This document shows, piece by piece, positions 36,292 to 45,081 of a stretch of DNA of 54,818 nt (its first letter is position 1; the number at the start of each line of letters is the position of its first letter). The DNA lies in assembly GCA_017619835.1 (NCBI GenBank), contig JAFZRN010000027.1, positions 1-54,818 on the forward strand, read 5' to 3'. The notes under the pieces are model-generated. The model ran no database searches and was not told the DNA's origin. It saw nothing but the letters and a program-made list of their open reading frames with translations. Source of the DNA: Eubacterium sp. GTDB lineage: Bacteria; Bacillota; Clostridia; Lachnospirales; Lachnospiraceae. The position numbers and the translations under genes were made by a program.

Positions 36292-36306
36292 TCCCTTTAA
36301 TCCTGG

Positions 36307-36334
36307 AGTGCCGGCTATGCCGGCACTTCTTTTT
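36307..36334 (+). terminator. Terminator after amt
   Basis: A perfect 9-bp stem AGTGCCGGC / GCCGGCACT with a TAT loop, then TCTTTTTTG. Confidence 0.9.
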
Positions 36335-36381
36335 TGTCTTTTATGGCATTGACCATGTCGTTCGTAAAGAATTCATGTCGT

Positions 36382-36579
36382 TTACACAATTGATATTGAA
36401 ATATGCCTATGAAAGAGTATTGTATTATTGACTAGGTATAATCTGTTGTTTTTGATTTTAAAATATCTTAATAGGAGATTATTGGCGAAAATAAAGTCAT
36501 TGGCAATCGTTTCGCCTGACTGATCAAGAATGTAACAGTCATGTTTGTACTTGGAAACATCAATTCCAACATAGTACAT
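36382..36579 (-). pseudogene. Truncated IS110-family transposase (N-terminal fragment)
   Basis: Read on the minus strand from ATG at 36579, with GGAGG about 8 bases before it. The first 34 codons (MYYVGIDVSKYKHDCYILD, then SGETIANDFIFANN) match the start of IS110 DEDD transposases; the first Asp of the catalytic set is in GIDVSK. From about 36477 on the reading continues into unrelated AT-rich codons and stops at 36382, so about 90 percent of the protein is gone. The in-frame ORF could start at 36612, but the RBS supports 36579. Confidence 0.8.
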
Positions 36580-36780
36580 GGTGTTAAACCTCCTTAAAAA
36601 AGTATTTAGCACTGCTGTTTACCACAGGGAATTCGACTGTGTATTCTCGAAACATAAAACGTCAGGCGTTAACTAACTGATTACCAGTAATAGACGAAAA
36701 GCTGTGGTCTGAGTCTCCTTTCACCAGTCAAAGCTGTATAGCTATAGAAACAAATCCACAGTGCTTTAAGTATTATACAA
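36580..36780 (-). ncRNA. Structured non-coding 5' end of the IS110 remnant, candidate bridge RNA relic
   Basis: On the minus strand a TATAAT (36771-36776) is followed by about 190 untranslated bases before the transposase ATG. The RNA would start with AGCACTG and close with CAGTGCT (7-bp terminal pairing). Internal stems include TTCGA/TCGAA, CACAG/CTGTG and ACTG/CAGT with an exposed loop. In intact IS110 elements this position encodes the bridge RNA that guides the recombinase to target and donor. Loss of the transposase suggests a relic. Assignment is by position and foldability only. Confidence 0.4.
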
Positions 36781-36845
36781 GAACATATAAGTTCTAAATA
36801 TAAACAAAAAATTTAGGAAAGGAAAAGTTAATCCAATCACCCTAA

Positions 36846-37142
36846 ATGGATAATTGGATTATACGAGAAGCTATGAATTTTCTTATCATTCTTTCTGTTA
36901 TACTATTTGTTTATCTTCTTACAGATGCTTTGTTTAGAAAAAAAACAATAAATGGAAAAGACATATCCCAAAAAGATAAAATATTGATGTGGATTACTGT
37001 AATGAATATTCTGATTTCAGTAATATTAAGCTTCGTTGTTATCAGACCATTTAATATATATGTGTTTGTAATCTCTTCGGTATATTGCATTATATATCTT
37101 CTGGCGATATCATTTTATATTATTATAAAGTATGCAAAATGA
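36846..37142 (+). CDS. Small membrane protein of unknown function
   Basis: 98 aa with three hydrophobic segments (about 10-27, 47-66 and 70-94) joined by a Lys-rich loop (KKTINGKDISQKDKI). Not recognised. AT-rich with Ile/Ile-rich segments, unlike the flanking core genes, and adjacent to the IS110 remnant, so possibly acquired. The RBS is poor (AGGAAAGG lies over 20 bases upstream). A terminator follows, which supports a real transcript. Confidence 0.5.
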   Translation: MDNWIIREAMNFLIILSVILFVYLLTDALFRKKTINGKDISQKDKILMWITVMNILISVILSFVVIRPFNIYVFVISSVYCIIYLLAISFYIIIKYAK

Positions 37143-37185
37143 AATAGAATAGTTTATGTATATAATACATTGAAAACTGTAGAGG

Positions 37186-37214
37186 ACCGGTATTGTTTAC
37201 CGGTTTTCTTTTTA
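37186..37214 (+). terminator. Terminator after the 98-aa membrane protein gene
   Basis: ACCGGTA / TACCGGT stem with a 5-base loop, followed by TTTCTTTTT. Confidence 0.85.
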
Positions 37215-37270
37215 ATTATATGATTCACATTTTTATAGAAGAATAATATGTTTAGTGGTAAAATATCATC

Positions 37271-37912
37271 ATGGATTATGAAACAAAAAACAAGATAACA
37301 CTTATTGTAATTGCATTTATTGTTGGAATCTGGATTGGATGGTCGATATATAGCGGAGGGTCGACAAAATCCATACCGGGCGGGACACCGGCACCTATTC
37401 AGACGGAAACAACAGGGGGCACCAGCATGGCTATTGGTGACTACGATGTCGATATCAAATATCTTTATGAGTATGATGTCGATGCACTGGTTATCCATAC
37501 GCATAACTATCCCGGTTTTGATATTGATTCAAAGCTGGTTCCCAAGGATGTTGCTCTTGCATGGGGTTCAGTAGCCCAGTTTAATGAGACTATTGATTTT
37601 CATTGGAGTCAGTCGGGAAGATGGTACAGATGGAAGGCCGATTCATATGATGAGATAGCGCCTGTAGGCGGCGTAGAGGGGGTTAATACTCAGTCCGCCA
37701 ACAATCATCTTATCGCTGCCGATGCCGTTGTAAAAAGCCAGATAAAGAAGATCAGAAGAGGTGACCATGTTCATCTTAAAGGCTATCTTGTAAATGTAGA
37801 TGCCACAAAGTCAAACGGTAATTACTTTTACTGGTATTCAAGTACCTCAAGAGAAGATACCGGCGACGGCGCCTGTGAAGTCTTCTACGTTACCAGTGTC
37901 GATTTCAAATAA
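37271..37912 (+). CDS. Membrane-anchored extracytoplasmic protein of unknown function
   Basis: 213 aa. One N-terminal membrane segment (about 8-26, ITLIVIAFIVGIWIGWSIYS), then a Gly/Pro/Thr linker and a soluble domain outside the cell. Notable conserved-looking stretches are HWSQSGRWYRWKADSYDEIA, NNHLIAADAVVKSQIKKIR and GDHVHLKGYLVNVDA; proteins with such a pattern occur widely but I cannot name a function. No good RBS is visible. The next gene begins 50 bases downstream after a TTTGTCACA / TGTGACAAA inverted repeat. Confidence 0.65.
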   Translation: MDYETKNKITLIVIAFIVGIWIGWSIYSGGSTKSIPGGTPAPIQTETTGGTSMAIGDYDVDIKYLYEYDVDALVIHTHNYPGFDIDSKLVPKDVALAWGSVAQFNETIDFHWSQSGRWYRWKADSYDEIAPVGGVEGVNTQSANNHLIAADAVVKSQIKKIRRGDHVHLKGYLVNVDATKSNGNYFYWYSSTSREDTGDGACEVFYVTSVDFK

Positions 37913-37962
37913 TGTGACAAATAGATCAGATCTGTTTGTCACATTTTAGAAGGGAGAGGGTT

Positions 37963-40134
37963 ATGAAAGATAAGAATTATAATGGGGCAAAATGTCTTAT
38001 AAGCTGTATCATAGTAGCTCTTGTAATTATGTGGGGTTTTTCTTTTGATTCATATGCAAAGGATGAATCAGAACCTGTATTTGTTGATTGTTCACAGTAT
38101 ATCCTGCAGGATGGCGGATTACTTAAAGAACAGACGAAGGCAGTTAAAGGATCATTAAGATCAACCAGGTCAGGAGCTTCTGATCAGGCAGAACTTCGGG
38201 AGCGGATTGTCGATGCAATAGCTAACTTTAAGGGGCAAATTGATCTTTCCGGTCTAACTGTTACGTATGATGAATTTATAAATGAATTTACAGATGTGAT
38301 CAATGCATATCCTATGTTTTTTTACACCAACTCATATAGTTATTCCACATATACCAATGGCAATATGGCATATGTCTGGCCGGTATATAAATACGGCCAA
38401 GATGAGGCGATGATAAAAAAACAGAAGATTGAAGAGCAGATTTCTGTTTTTCTTAATGGTGTTGATGCAAGCTGGTCAGATATGGAGAAAGTTTTATATC
38501 TGAATGATTATCTTGCCGAGACATGTGAGTATGATAAAAACTATAATGATACCTCACTTGCTAATCCAAACAGATTTGATATATATGGTGTTTTAGTTGA
38601 TCATGTTGCAGTTTGTCAGGGCTATGCTATTACGATAAAACAGCTGTGTACGGAAATGGGGATTGATACATATCTGGTTTCCAGTGACGAATTAGGACAT
38701 GCATGGAACATGGTAAAGATAAATGATAAGTATTATATGCTGGATACTACATGGAATGATCCGATGCCTGATAAAATAGGCAAGGCTTATCATAAAAACT
38801 TTATGAAGAGTTATACGTTTTTTAATTCTCCGGGAAGTACTCCGGAAGAAAAGACGCATTATGCAACAGACTATGTGGTTCAGAGTGGTCTTGATCCAAC
38901 ACTTTGCAGTGATACTTCATATGACAGCTATTTCTGGGATGATATATACAATCCGTTTAAGTACGTGAATGAAAAATGGTATAATTCCGATAGCTTTTCT
39001 TCCGGTCAAAATCATATTTTTATTTATTCATGTGATGGAGTTGATTTTGTAAAAGATAGTGCGGCTATTAGTCTTGAATCAATACCGTGGCCGGTTGATA
39101 CTTCGGGATTCAACTATTATCCTGCGTATGCTTGTGTTTCGCTTACTTCATTTGACGGAAAACTGTTATATTCAAATCCAACCAGGATTGTGGAATATGA
39201 TCTTAAAACGGGAAATTCAAAAACCCTGTATGAGCTTTCGGATGGAGAAGCAGCTCATGGGTATATATATGGTATAGCCGTTACTCCGGATTATAAGCTG
39301 AAATATCAGGTATCAACTTCACCGAATCTGATTAATGGTTCGTATGGTACGATTTACGAAAAAAGTCTTAGTGAGTTTTATACTATTTCGACACCTACAC
39401 CCAGACCAACACCAACACCAACGCCTACACCAACGGCAACACCAACGGCAACACCTACAGCGACACCAACGGCAACTGTAACACCTACCACGGATCCCAG
39501 AATTGATCCAACACCGACAGATAAACCGGCCACTCCTGACATAACTCCGACAGAAGAGCCGACATCTGCAGCTACACCGACTAAGGAACCATCTGCTACA
39601 ACTGATCCGACATCATTACCTACAGCAGATCCAACGAATGTTCCGACCTCAAAGCCGACCAATGTTCCGACTTCAAAACCTACAGAGACGCCGTCGTCCA
39701 GAGCAGCAATCGGTACAAAATGGGTTACGTCAGTCGGTATGTATGAAGTGACAGGAAGCACATCTGTAAAGTATACCGCTCCGATAGATAAGAAAGCAGA
39801 TACGGTTAATATACCTGCAACTGTTGTGATAAATGGTGAATTATATCTTGTGACAGAGATTAAATCCGGCTGCTTTAAAGGCTTTAAAAACCTGAAGAGT
39901 GTGATAATCGGACCTAATGTTAAAAAGATCGGTTCAAAGGCATTCTACGGATGTAAAAAACTGAAGACTGTAACTATAAGATCCGCCAAGCTTTCAAAGA
40001 TAGGATCAAAAGCGTTTAAGGGAATACATAAGAAGACCAAGTTCTATCTTCCGAAGAAGAAGTATTCCAAGTATAAAAAAATGCTGAAAAAGGCCGGTGC
40101 GCCAAAGAAAGCAAAGTATAAGAAGAATAAATGA
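37963..40134 (+). CDS. Secreted transglutaminase-like protein with a Lys-rich LRR C-terminal module
   Basis: 723 aa from ATG 37963 (AGGGAGAGG upstream preferred over the ORF start at 37936). Signal peptide 1-32. A transglutaminase-like core has Cys218 in AVCQGYA, His246 in LGHAWN and Asp261 in LDTTWND, the full triad, so it may be a cysteine peptidase or cross-linking enzyme acting on cell wall or protein. A Thr/Pro-rich linker follows at about 470-590. The last 140 residues hold an LRR_5-like domain and a basic tail KKAGAPKKAKYKKNK, shared with the proteins at 40158 and 45082. The protease gene follows, overlapping or within 24 bases. Confidence 0.88.
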   Translation: MKDKNYNGAKCLISCIIVALVIMWGFSFDSYAKDESEPVFVDCSQYILQDGGLLKEQTKAVKGSLRSTRSGASDQAELRERIVDAIANFKGQIDLSGLTVTYDEFINEFTDVINAYPMFFYTNSYSYSTYTNGNMAYVWPVYKYGQDEAMIKKQKIEEQISVFLNGVDASWSDMEKVLYLNDYLAETCEYDKNYNDTSLANPNRFDIYGVLVDHVAVCQGYAITIKQLCTEMGIDTYLVSSDELGHAWNMVKINDKYYMLDTTWNDPMPDKIGKAYHKNFMKSYTFFNSPGSTPEEKTHYATDYVVQSGLDPTLCSDTSYDSYFWDDIYNPFKYVNEKWYNSDSFSSGQNHIFIYSCDGVDFVKDSAAISLESIPWPVDTSGFNYYPAYACVSLTSFDGKLLYSNPTRIVEYDLKTGNSKTLYELSDGEAAHGYIYGIAVTPDYKLKYQVSTSPNLINGSYGTIYEKSLSEFYTISTPTPRPTPTPTPTPTATPTATPTATPTATVTPTTDPRIDPTPTDKPATPDITPTEEPTSAATPTKEPSATTDPTSLPTADPTNVPTSKPTNVPTSKPTETPSSRAAIGTKWVTSVGMYEVTGSTSVKYTAPIDKKADTVNIPATVVINGELYLVTEIKSGCFKGFKNLKSVIIGPNVKKIGSKAFYGCKKLKTVTIRSAKLSKIGSKAFKGIHKKTKFYLPKKKYSKYKKMLKKAGAPKKAKYKKNK
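39391..39490 (+). repeat. Short tandem repeats coding the Thr/Pro linker
   Basis: Repeats of ACACCA, ACGCCT and ACGGCA-type hexamers encode TP/TATP units of the linker. Similar, less regular tracts occur in the protease (about 41688-41890) and the Cys-rich protein (about 46989-47310). Such tracts can expand or contract by slippage in steps of two residues. Confidence 0.7.
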
Positions 40135-40157
40135 TTTCCATTTTATGGAGAAATGAT

Positions 40158-42275
40158 TTGAAAAAGAAACTGTTGATATTATTTTCTTTAATAATATCCT
40201 GCGGGATGATATCATTTCCGGTTTTGGCTGCCGAAGATGGCGGCGAGACAGAAACTATCTATCCCATGGGAGTGATACCTTCCGATATGGTGGTTGGAGA
40301 TCCTGTTAACCAGCCTGTAAGAAGGGCTGTGAGGGGAACTTCGGGTTCGGTCGATCTCCCCGGCTCTTTGGATGGAAGAACGCTGGGATATGTTACTTCC
40401 GTCAAGAATCAGGGAAAGTATGGTGCATGCTGGGCTTTTGCCACAAATGCAGCTCTGGAGTCCAACATGTTAAAGAAAGGACTGGCTGATCCGGGCATTA
40501 ATCTTTCCGAACTTCATATGATCTACTTCATGTATAACTATAACATTGATCCGATGGGAAGGATCATGGATGACCGGAATTATATATCTGCCGATACTCA
40601 TGGGACACCTCTGAATGACTTTAAAGTAATGGCAGATATTGGCGGTAAGGTTGACTGCACGGGATGGCAGATGACTAACGGTGTTATTCCTCTTCAGGAA
40701 GCCGGAGAAGATTATGATGCAAGCTGTGCGGACAGCAGCTTTACAATAGATCAGGCTGAGTGTTTTGCTTCGGATTATGTTGTAAGAAAAATGTATATCT
40801 GCAACTTCAAATATGAAAACATTCAGAATGTAAAGAATCTTGTATATAGATTTGGTGGAGCGGCTGTAGATTTTTACTGCGAGCAGACCACGGGATGCTT
40901 TGGTCAGAGCAACTATTTTAATGTGATCGACGGAACGAAAACCTATTATAATCCCAATGGAATCAGCAAGAAGACTACACACGGTGTTGAGATCGTGGGA
41001 TGGGATGATGATTATCCTAAAGAGAAATTTAAGGTTCAGCCTCCCGGAGACGGAGCATGGCTTATCAAGAACTCCTGGGGATATTCCGATGAAAATGATG
41101 GCTATATCTGGATAAGCTATTATGATGAATGCACTAATGCCAAGGCTGTCGCGTATGATGTGGAAAAGAAGGAGACCAATGAGGTCCTGTATCAGTATGA
41201 CGGGTCGGATCATTTCGGTTATTATCCCTGCCCGTATAAGTATTATCTCGCAATGTACAGTGCTGATGAGTCTGATGAAGGAATGACTGAAGTGATAAAG
41301 AGGGTAGGGGTTGGTTCGGATGCAGATGCATCATTTGTTATTTCGGTCTTGCTCAATCCTGTTATTGAAGATGGCCAGCTTGTTTCATATGAGGAAAAGG
41401 CTGTTACATCCTGTACCAGTCCGTATGCGGGATATGATGTTTTTGATCTGAGCGAAGAGGTTACCGTGAATCATGGTGACACATTTGCGATAATGGTTAC
41501 GGCTGATCCGGATACGATCATATATGCGGCAGGTGATTCTACACCGAAAAAACCCGGAATGGTGGGATGTACCGAGAGTGTTGAAGAAGGGCAGTATTAT
41601 GCAAGTAATTATACTTATGCACTTATCACTCCGACGGGCTCGCCCTGTATCAGAGCCTATTCAATCGCAGGAAGGGATCCTAATGCAACCCCCAGACCTA
41701 CACCTACTTTAAGGCCTACACCGACTCCAAAACCGACGGCAACGCCGACAGTGACTCCAGCGGTCACTCCAAATGTGACAGCTACACCAGAGGAAAATGT
41801 GACACCGACGGTTTCGCCTTCGAGTACGCCGACAAAATGTGGATGTCCGACTTCATTACCGACAGCAATACCGATTATTCCATCCACGGAACCGACTGAG
41901 AATTCATCGACCAGAGCAAAGATTGGTTCGAAATGGGTTACTTCCATCGGAATATATAAGGTTACCGGAGAGACAACAGTGGCCTATGTTGCGCCAAATA
42001 ATAAAAAGGCTAAATCTGTGGTCATTCCTTCGATGGTTGCCATTAATGGCGAGATATATTATGTGACTGAGATTGGTTCGAAGGCATTTTACAAATGTAA
42101 GAATCTAAAGAAGGTCACGATAAAGTCTTCGAAGATAAAGAAGATCGGATCAAAAGCATTCAAGGGTATTTATAAGAAGGCAAAGTTCTATCTTCCCAAA
42201 AAGAAGTTTTCAAAGTATAAAAAGAAGCTTAAGAAAGCCGGTGCGCCGAAAAAAGCAAAGTATAAGAAGAATTAA
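40158..42275 (+). CDS. Secreted papain-family (C1) cysteine protease with a Lys-rich LRR C-terminal module
   Basis: 705 aa from TTG 40158, which has GGAG 7 bases upstream and gives a classic signal peptide (MKKKLLILFSL...). An ATG at 40131 overlapping the previous stop (ATGA) is possible and would add nine residues. Papain motifs: QGKYGACWAFATNAALE with catalytic Cys91, His in THGVEIVGWDDD and Asn in WLIKNSWGYSD. A domain of about 200 residues follows, then a Thr/Pro-rich linker and the shared C-terminal module with one LRR fewer than its neighbours. Ends KKAGAPKKAKYKKN. Probably degrades extracellular protein while attached to the envelope. Confidence 0.88.
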   Translation: MKKKLLILFSLIISCGMISFPVLAAEDGGETETIYPMGVIPSDMVVGDPVNQPVRRAVRGTSGSVDLPGSLDGRTLGYVTSVKNQGKYGACWAFATNAALESNMLKKGLADPGINLSELHMIYFMYNYNIDPMGRIMDDRNYISADTHGTPLNDFKVMADIGGKVDCTGWQMTNGVIPLQEAGEDYDASCADSSFTIDQAECFASDYVVRKMYICNFKYENIQNVKNLVYRFGGAAVDFYCEQTTGCFGQSNYFNVIDGTKTYYNPNGISKKTTHGVEIVGWDDDYPKEKFKVQPPGDGAWLIKNSWGYSDENDGYIWISYYDECTNAKAVAYDVEKKETNEVLYQYDGSDHFGYYPCPYKYYLAMYSADESDEGMTEVIKRVGVGSDADASFVISVLLNPVIEDGQLVSYEEKAVTSCTSPYAGYDVFDLSEEVTVNHGDTFAIMVTADPDTIIYAAGDSTPKKPGMVGCTESVEEGQYYASNYTYALITPTGSPCIRAYSIAGRDPNATPRPTPTLRPTPTPKPTATPTVTPAVTPNVTATPEENVTPTVSPSSTPTKCGCPTSLPTAIPIIPSTEPTENSSTRAKIGSKWVTSIGIYKVTGETTVAYVAPNNKKAKSVVIPSMVAINGEIYYVTEIGSKAFYKCKNLKKVTIKSSKIKKIGSKAFKGIYKKAKFYLPKKKFSKYKKKLKKAGAPKKAKYKKN

Positions 42276-42322
42276 CTTTAAGGATGACAAGTGAGTTATT
42301 TTGAAGGGAGACAGCAGGATTC

Positions 42323-42880
42323 ATGGAAACAGATGAACAGATATATCTCCGCTATGTAAAAGAAGATAATGATGAGGATCTGGAAACCCTGCTGATCCGA
42401 TACAGGGAGGGACTTTTCCTGTTCTTGCTGGGATTCGTGCGTAATGAAGAGGATGCCGAAGATCTGCTGATGGATACATTTGCCAAGCTGGCTGTGGACA
42501 AACCGCATTTTGTGCCTGAACATATCGGCAGCTTTAAAAGCTGGCTTTATACGATAGCACGCAGAAATGCTCTTATGCATATCAGGAAGAGAAAATATGA
42601 GACGGCACCGCTGGATGAGAATATTCCTTCTGATGCTGATATTTCAGATATAATAATTCTTAAGGAAGAGAGAAACCGAAAACTCTATCAGGCTATGTCG
42701 GCGATAAAGCCTGAATATCGGAGAGTTCTCTATCTGCTCTACATGGAGAATCTGTCGCATGAGGAAATATCCAAAGTCATGGGTATGAATAAAAGGCAGA
42801 TATATAACCTTGTAGACCGCGGAAAGAAGTCATTAAAAAATATATTGGAAAGGATGGGGATAACAGATGCGGAGTATTGA
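42323..42880 (+). CDS. ECF-type RNA polymerase sigma factor
   Basis: 185 aa. Sigma region 2 at about 20-90 (YREGLFLFLLGFVRNEEDAEDLL, then SFKSWLYTIARRNAL) and region 4 at about 120-175 (KPEYRRVLYLLYMENLSHEE, then KVMGMNKRQIYNLVDRGKK). No other domains, so it is a minimal ECF sigma. The next gene overlaps it by 14 bases and encodes a two-TM protein in the position of an anti-sigma factor; a PrsW-type protease is two genes further on. Confidence 0.93.
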   Translation: METDEQIYLRYVKEDNDEDLETLLIRYREGLFLFLLGFVRNEEDAEDLLMDTFAKLAVDKPHFVPEHIGSFKSWLYTIARRNALMHIRKRKYETAPLDENIPSDADISDIIILKEERNRKLYQAMSAIKPEYRRVLYLLYMENLSHEEISKVMGMNKRQIYNLVDRGKKSLKNILERMGITDAEY

Positions 42881-43193
42881 AGAACAGATGCAGGATATCA
42901 ATCGACGTAAAGATGTATATAAAACCATGAAGACTCTCACAAAGAAGATTATTGCAGAAGTGATATCTTCCTGTATTTGCGTTGCCATGATGATCACAGT
43001 GATATATTTTCTTCCTGAGATACGGCAGGCATCTGAACAGGCGCCGATCCGTCAATACGGAAGTATGGTTCTGACGGTTTCCACGGTAGGCTATATTTTA
43101 ATTGCAATATTATCCTTCATTCTTGGTGTGGTTTTTACGGTTTTATGTCAGCATTGGAAACAACGTAAGGAAAAGGAGCGTGAGATAGAATGA
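42867..43193 (+). CDS. Two-TM membrane protein, candidate anti-sigma factor (paralogue A)
   Basis: 108 aa, overlapping the sigma gene by 14 bases. A cytoplasmic N-terminal segment (MRSIEEQMQDINRRKDVYKT), TM1 at about 29-50, a short outside loop, TM2 at about 70-93 and a charged tail. It is paralogous to the protein at 44763: both share the MRSxExxM...RKxVY start, GYxxxAxLSFxLGxVxTxL in TM2 and a Lys/Glu end. Not a recognised anti-sigma family; the role is inferred from overlap with the sigma gene and the PrsW neighbour. The stop overlaps the next start (ATGA). Confidence 0.7.
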   Translation: MRSIEEQMQDINRRKDVYKTMKTLTKKIIAEVISSCICVAMMITVIYFLPEIRQASEQAPIRQYGSMVLTVSTVGYILIAILSFILGVVFTVLCQHWKQRKEKEREIE

Positions 43194-43981
43194 ATTCAGA
43201 TATCATGATAATGATTCCTGTATTCTTTCAGATTGCAGTAATAGTCGCTTTGCTTTTTTTATCAGTGAGAATGATCTGGCAGAGCAATAGGTCTCTTGTG
43301 ACAGTGTTCCTTGTTTTTGTCCTTTCGTTGTGGCTGTTTACCGATCTATATTGGGTAATCTATGATTTTATGCGTCCGGACACCAGGATGCCGTTTGCAG
43401 TGAATGAGATAGGAGAGGCGGCAATTTTTCTTCTACTGTCGGCTTTGCTCGGTTCTGCTGTTTATATCCAACCGACGTTTGCCCGAAAGCAGATTGCCGG
43501 AACAACACTATTTTCAATATGCAATGCAGCTCTTTGGATTGCATGGTCAGGAGAGTGGCTGCAAGATATTATGATTGGTGCAACCTTTGCCTATTTCCTG
43601 TGCATGATCGTCTGTGCGCTGAAATGTCAGCAGAGTCTTACGAAATACGAATGGATCGGATTAGGAATCGTATGCTTGTTACTGGTTCTTGCCCAGGCCG
43701 GTACCTTCTTTGTGAGTCTGATGATAAAAACCGTTTTAGATACCGGCTGCTATATTCTTATGATGGGTATATGCATATATTGGATATATAAACTGGTAGC
43801 AGCATGGAAAGATAAGGCTGATCGCAAGACGGTTTTGTGCTTGGTTTTTGCATTACTCGGCTCGGTGATAACATCAAAATATATGAGTGAAGGAGCATTT
43901 TATAATATATTCCTGATAGAGGAAACAATTGCCGTGGTGCTTATATATCTTGTTGTGCGAAGGGTGGTGGTTGAAGAATGA
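43190..43981 (+). CDS. Polytopic membrane protein of unknown function in the sigma operon
   Basis: 263 aa with eight or nine hydrophobic segments and very short loops. Not recognised. ATGA overlaps on both sides tie it translationally to the small two-TM protein and to the PrsW-like protease, suggesting a sensor or partner in the same membrane complex. NEIGEAAIFLLLSALLGSA at 71-89 and FLIEETIAVVLIYLVVRR near the end contain buried acidic residues that could be functional. Confidence 0.7.
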   Translation: MNSDIMIMIPVFFQIAVIVALLFLSVRMIWQSNRSLVTVFLVFVLSLWLFTDLYWVIYDFMRPDTRMPFAVNEIGEAAIFLLLSALLGSAVYIQPTFARKQIAGTTLFSICNAALWIAWSGEWLQDIMIGATFAYFLCMIVCALKCQQSLTKYEWIGLGIVCLLLVLAQAGTFFVSLMIKTVLDTGCYILMMGICIYWIYKLVAAWKDKADRKTVLCLVFALLGSVITSKYMSEGAFYNIFLIEETIAVVLIYLVVRRVVVEE

Positions 43982-44607
43982 TCTATTCGGAGAACATTCT
44001 GGTATGTATTGCTTTGCCGCTGCTGCTGACAATCTTCTTTGTGAAGGGAAACGTTCGCAGGTTTGTACTCAACTTCCTTTTGGGAATGGGAGCCTGCCTG
44101 CTGGGGGCGTATATCAGTGGATTTATAGATGTGGCAATCGGTATGGGTTTAGAGGATACGGCAATCTTTATTTCACCTATATCGGAAGAAACAATGAAGT
44201 TTCTTCCCCTGCTGTTCTATTTTCTGATGTTTGAACCGGATGATGATTGCTTGTTCCATGCCGCAGTAGGTATCGGCGCGGGATTTGCTTCTTATGAAAA
44301 TGTATGCTTTATGGTTTCTTCCGGTGCAGAAAGCCTGGTCTTTCTGCTGATACGAGCGCTGGCGGTAGGAGTTATGCATATAGTCAGTGTATTTGCCATG
44401 ATGCTCGGACTGGTTATAGCCCGACGCTTTAAGGCTATGAGTCTGGCAAGTATACTCGGAGCACTTTCCATTAGTATGCTTTTTCACGGTACATATAACC
44501 TGCTTGTTTCAGAATCGGGAATCACATCAGGCATAGGATATACCCTTCCGCTGACGGTTGCATTGATTTTGATTCTGGTCTATAGCCGTATGCAGATAAC
44601 AGAATAA
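43978..44607 (+). CDS. PrsW-family intramembrane protease
   Basis: 209 aa, about seven membrane segments. The family motifs are present: EExxK at 70-74 (SPISEETMKFLP), EN at 107-108 (GFASYENVCFM), His134 (GVMHIVSV) and HGTYN at 170-174. In Bacillus PrsW makes the first cut in anti-sigma RsiW, and in Clostridioides difficile in RsiT; here the ECF sigma and small membrane proteins in the same operon make the same logic likely. Overlaps the previous gene by 4 bases (ATGA). A hairpin follows. Confidence 0.85.
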   Translation: MIYSENILVCIALPLLLTIFFVKGNVRRFVLNFLLGMGACLLGAYISGFIDVAIGMGLEDTAIFISPISEETMKFLPLLFYFLMFEPDDDCLFHAAVGIGAGFASYENVCFMVSSGAESLVFLLIRALAVGVMHIVSVFAMMLGLVIARRFKAMSLASILGALSISMLFHGTYNLLVSESGITSGIGYTLPLTVALILILVYSRMQITE

Positions 44608-44624
44608 ATTTATAAACAGTTCTT

Positions 44625-44653
44625 ATGGCCATCCCTATTTGAGGGGTGGCCAT
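44625..44653 (+). terminator. Hairpin at the end of the sigma-PrsW operon
   Basis: ATGGCCA.CCC / GGG.TGGCCAT stem, 18 bases after the prsW-like stop, followed only by TTATATT. Likely a terminator, though the T-tract is weak. Confidence 0.65.
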
Positions 44654-44762
44654 TTATATTGGAAATAAAAAATATTATATCTGTGGTGAGTAAAATCAAA
44701 AAAAACTGCATTATATAAAGTAAGAGAGTTAAAACGACGCTTTCTTTTAGGGAGGTGATGTT

Positions 44763-45077
44763 ATGCGAAGCAATGAAGACCTGATGAAGGGGATTCTGAA
44801 AAGAAAAGCAGTTTATCTTGCCCGAAAGCAGGCCCGCAGGCTTACAGGAGCGGCTGCAGGACTGATAACACTGCTTATAATAATGCTTTCCATAGTGCCG
44901 GATGTCACCGGTAATATGACGCAATATACTGTATATGCTATGGGTGCAACAATACTCGGTCCCAAGGCAGGAGGATATGTGATTGTAGCATTACTGTCTT
45001 TTACTTTGGGGATTGTTATGACGCTACTGATTCAAAAGCATAACAGACTGAAAAAACTAATTAAAAAGGAGGACTGA
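44763..45077 (+). CDS. Two-TM membrane protein, candidate anti-sigma factor (paralogue B)
   Basis: 104 aa, near-perfect RBS GGGAGGTGAT. Same layout as paralogue A: MRSNEDLMKGILKRKAVYLA start, TM1 at about 28-46, TM2 at about 72-92 (GYVIVALLSFTLGIVMTLL), basic end. It is the first gene of a two-gene unit with the Cys-rich secreted protein 4 bases downstream. It may be an alternative partner of the same sigma factor, or serve the secreted protein. Confidence 0.7.
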   Translation: MRSNEDLMKGILKRKAVYLARKQARRLTGAAAGLITLLIIMLSIVPDVTGNMTQYTVYAMGATILGPKAGGYVIVALLSFTLGIVMTLLIQKHNRLKKLIKKED

Positions 45078-45081
45078 GTAA

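Noticed and set aside
39391-39490. Possible CRISPR-like or regulatory tandem repeat
   Set aside because: Hexamer repeats in frame code a Thr/Pro linker; there are no spacers of constant length.
39378-39761. Minus-strand reading frames rich in Val/Gly opposite the Thr/Pro linkers (also about 41657-41947 and 46950-47555)
   Set aside because: They are mirror images of the ACACCN repeats of real secreted proteins on the plus strand, with no RBS or recognisable domain.
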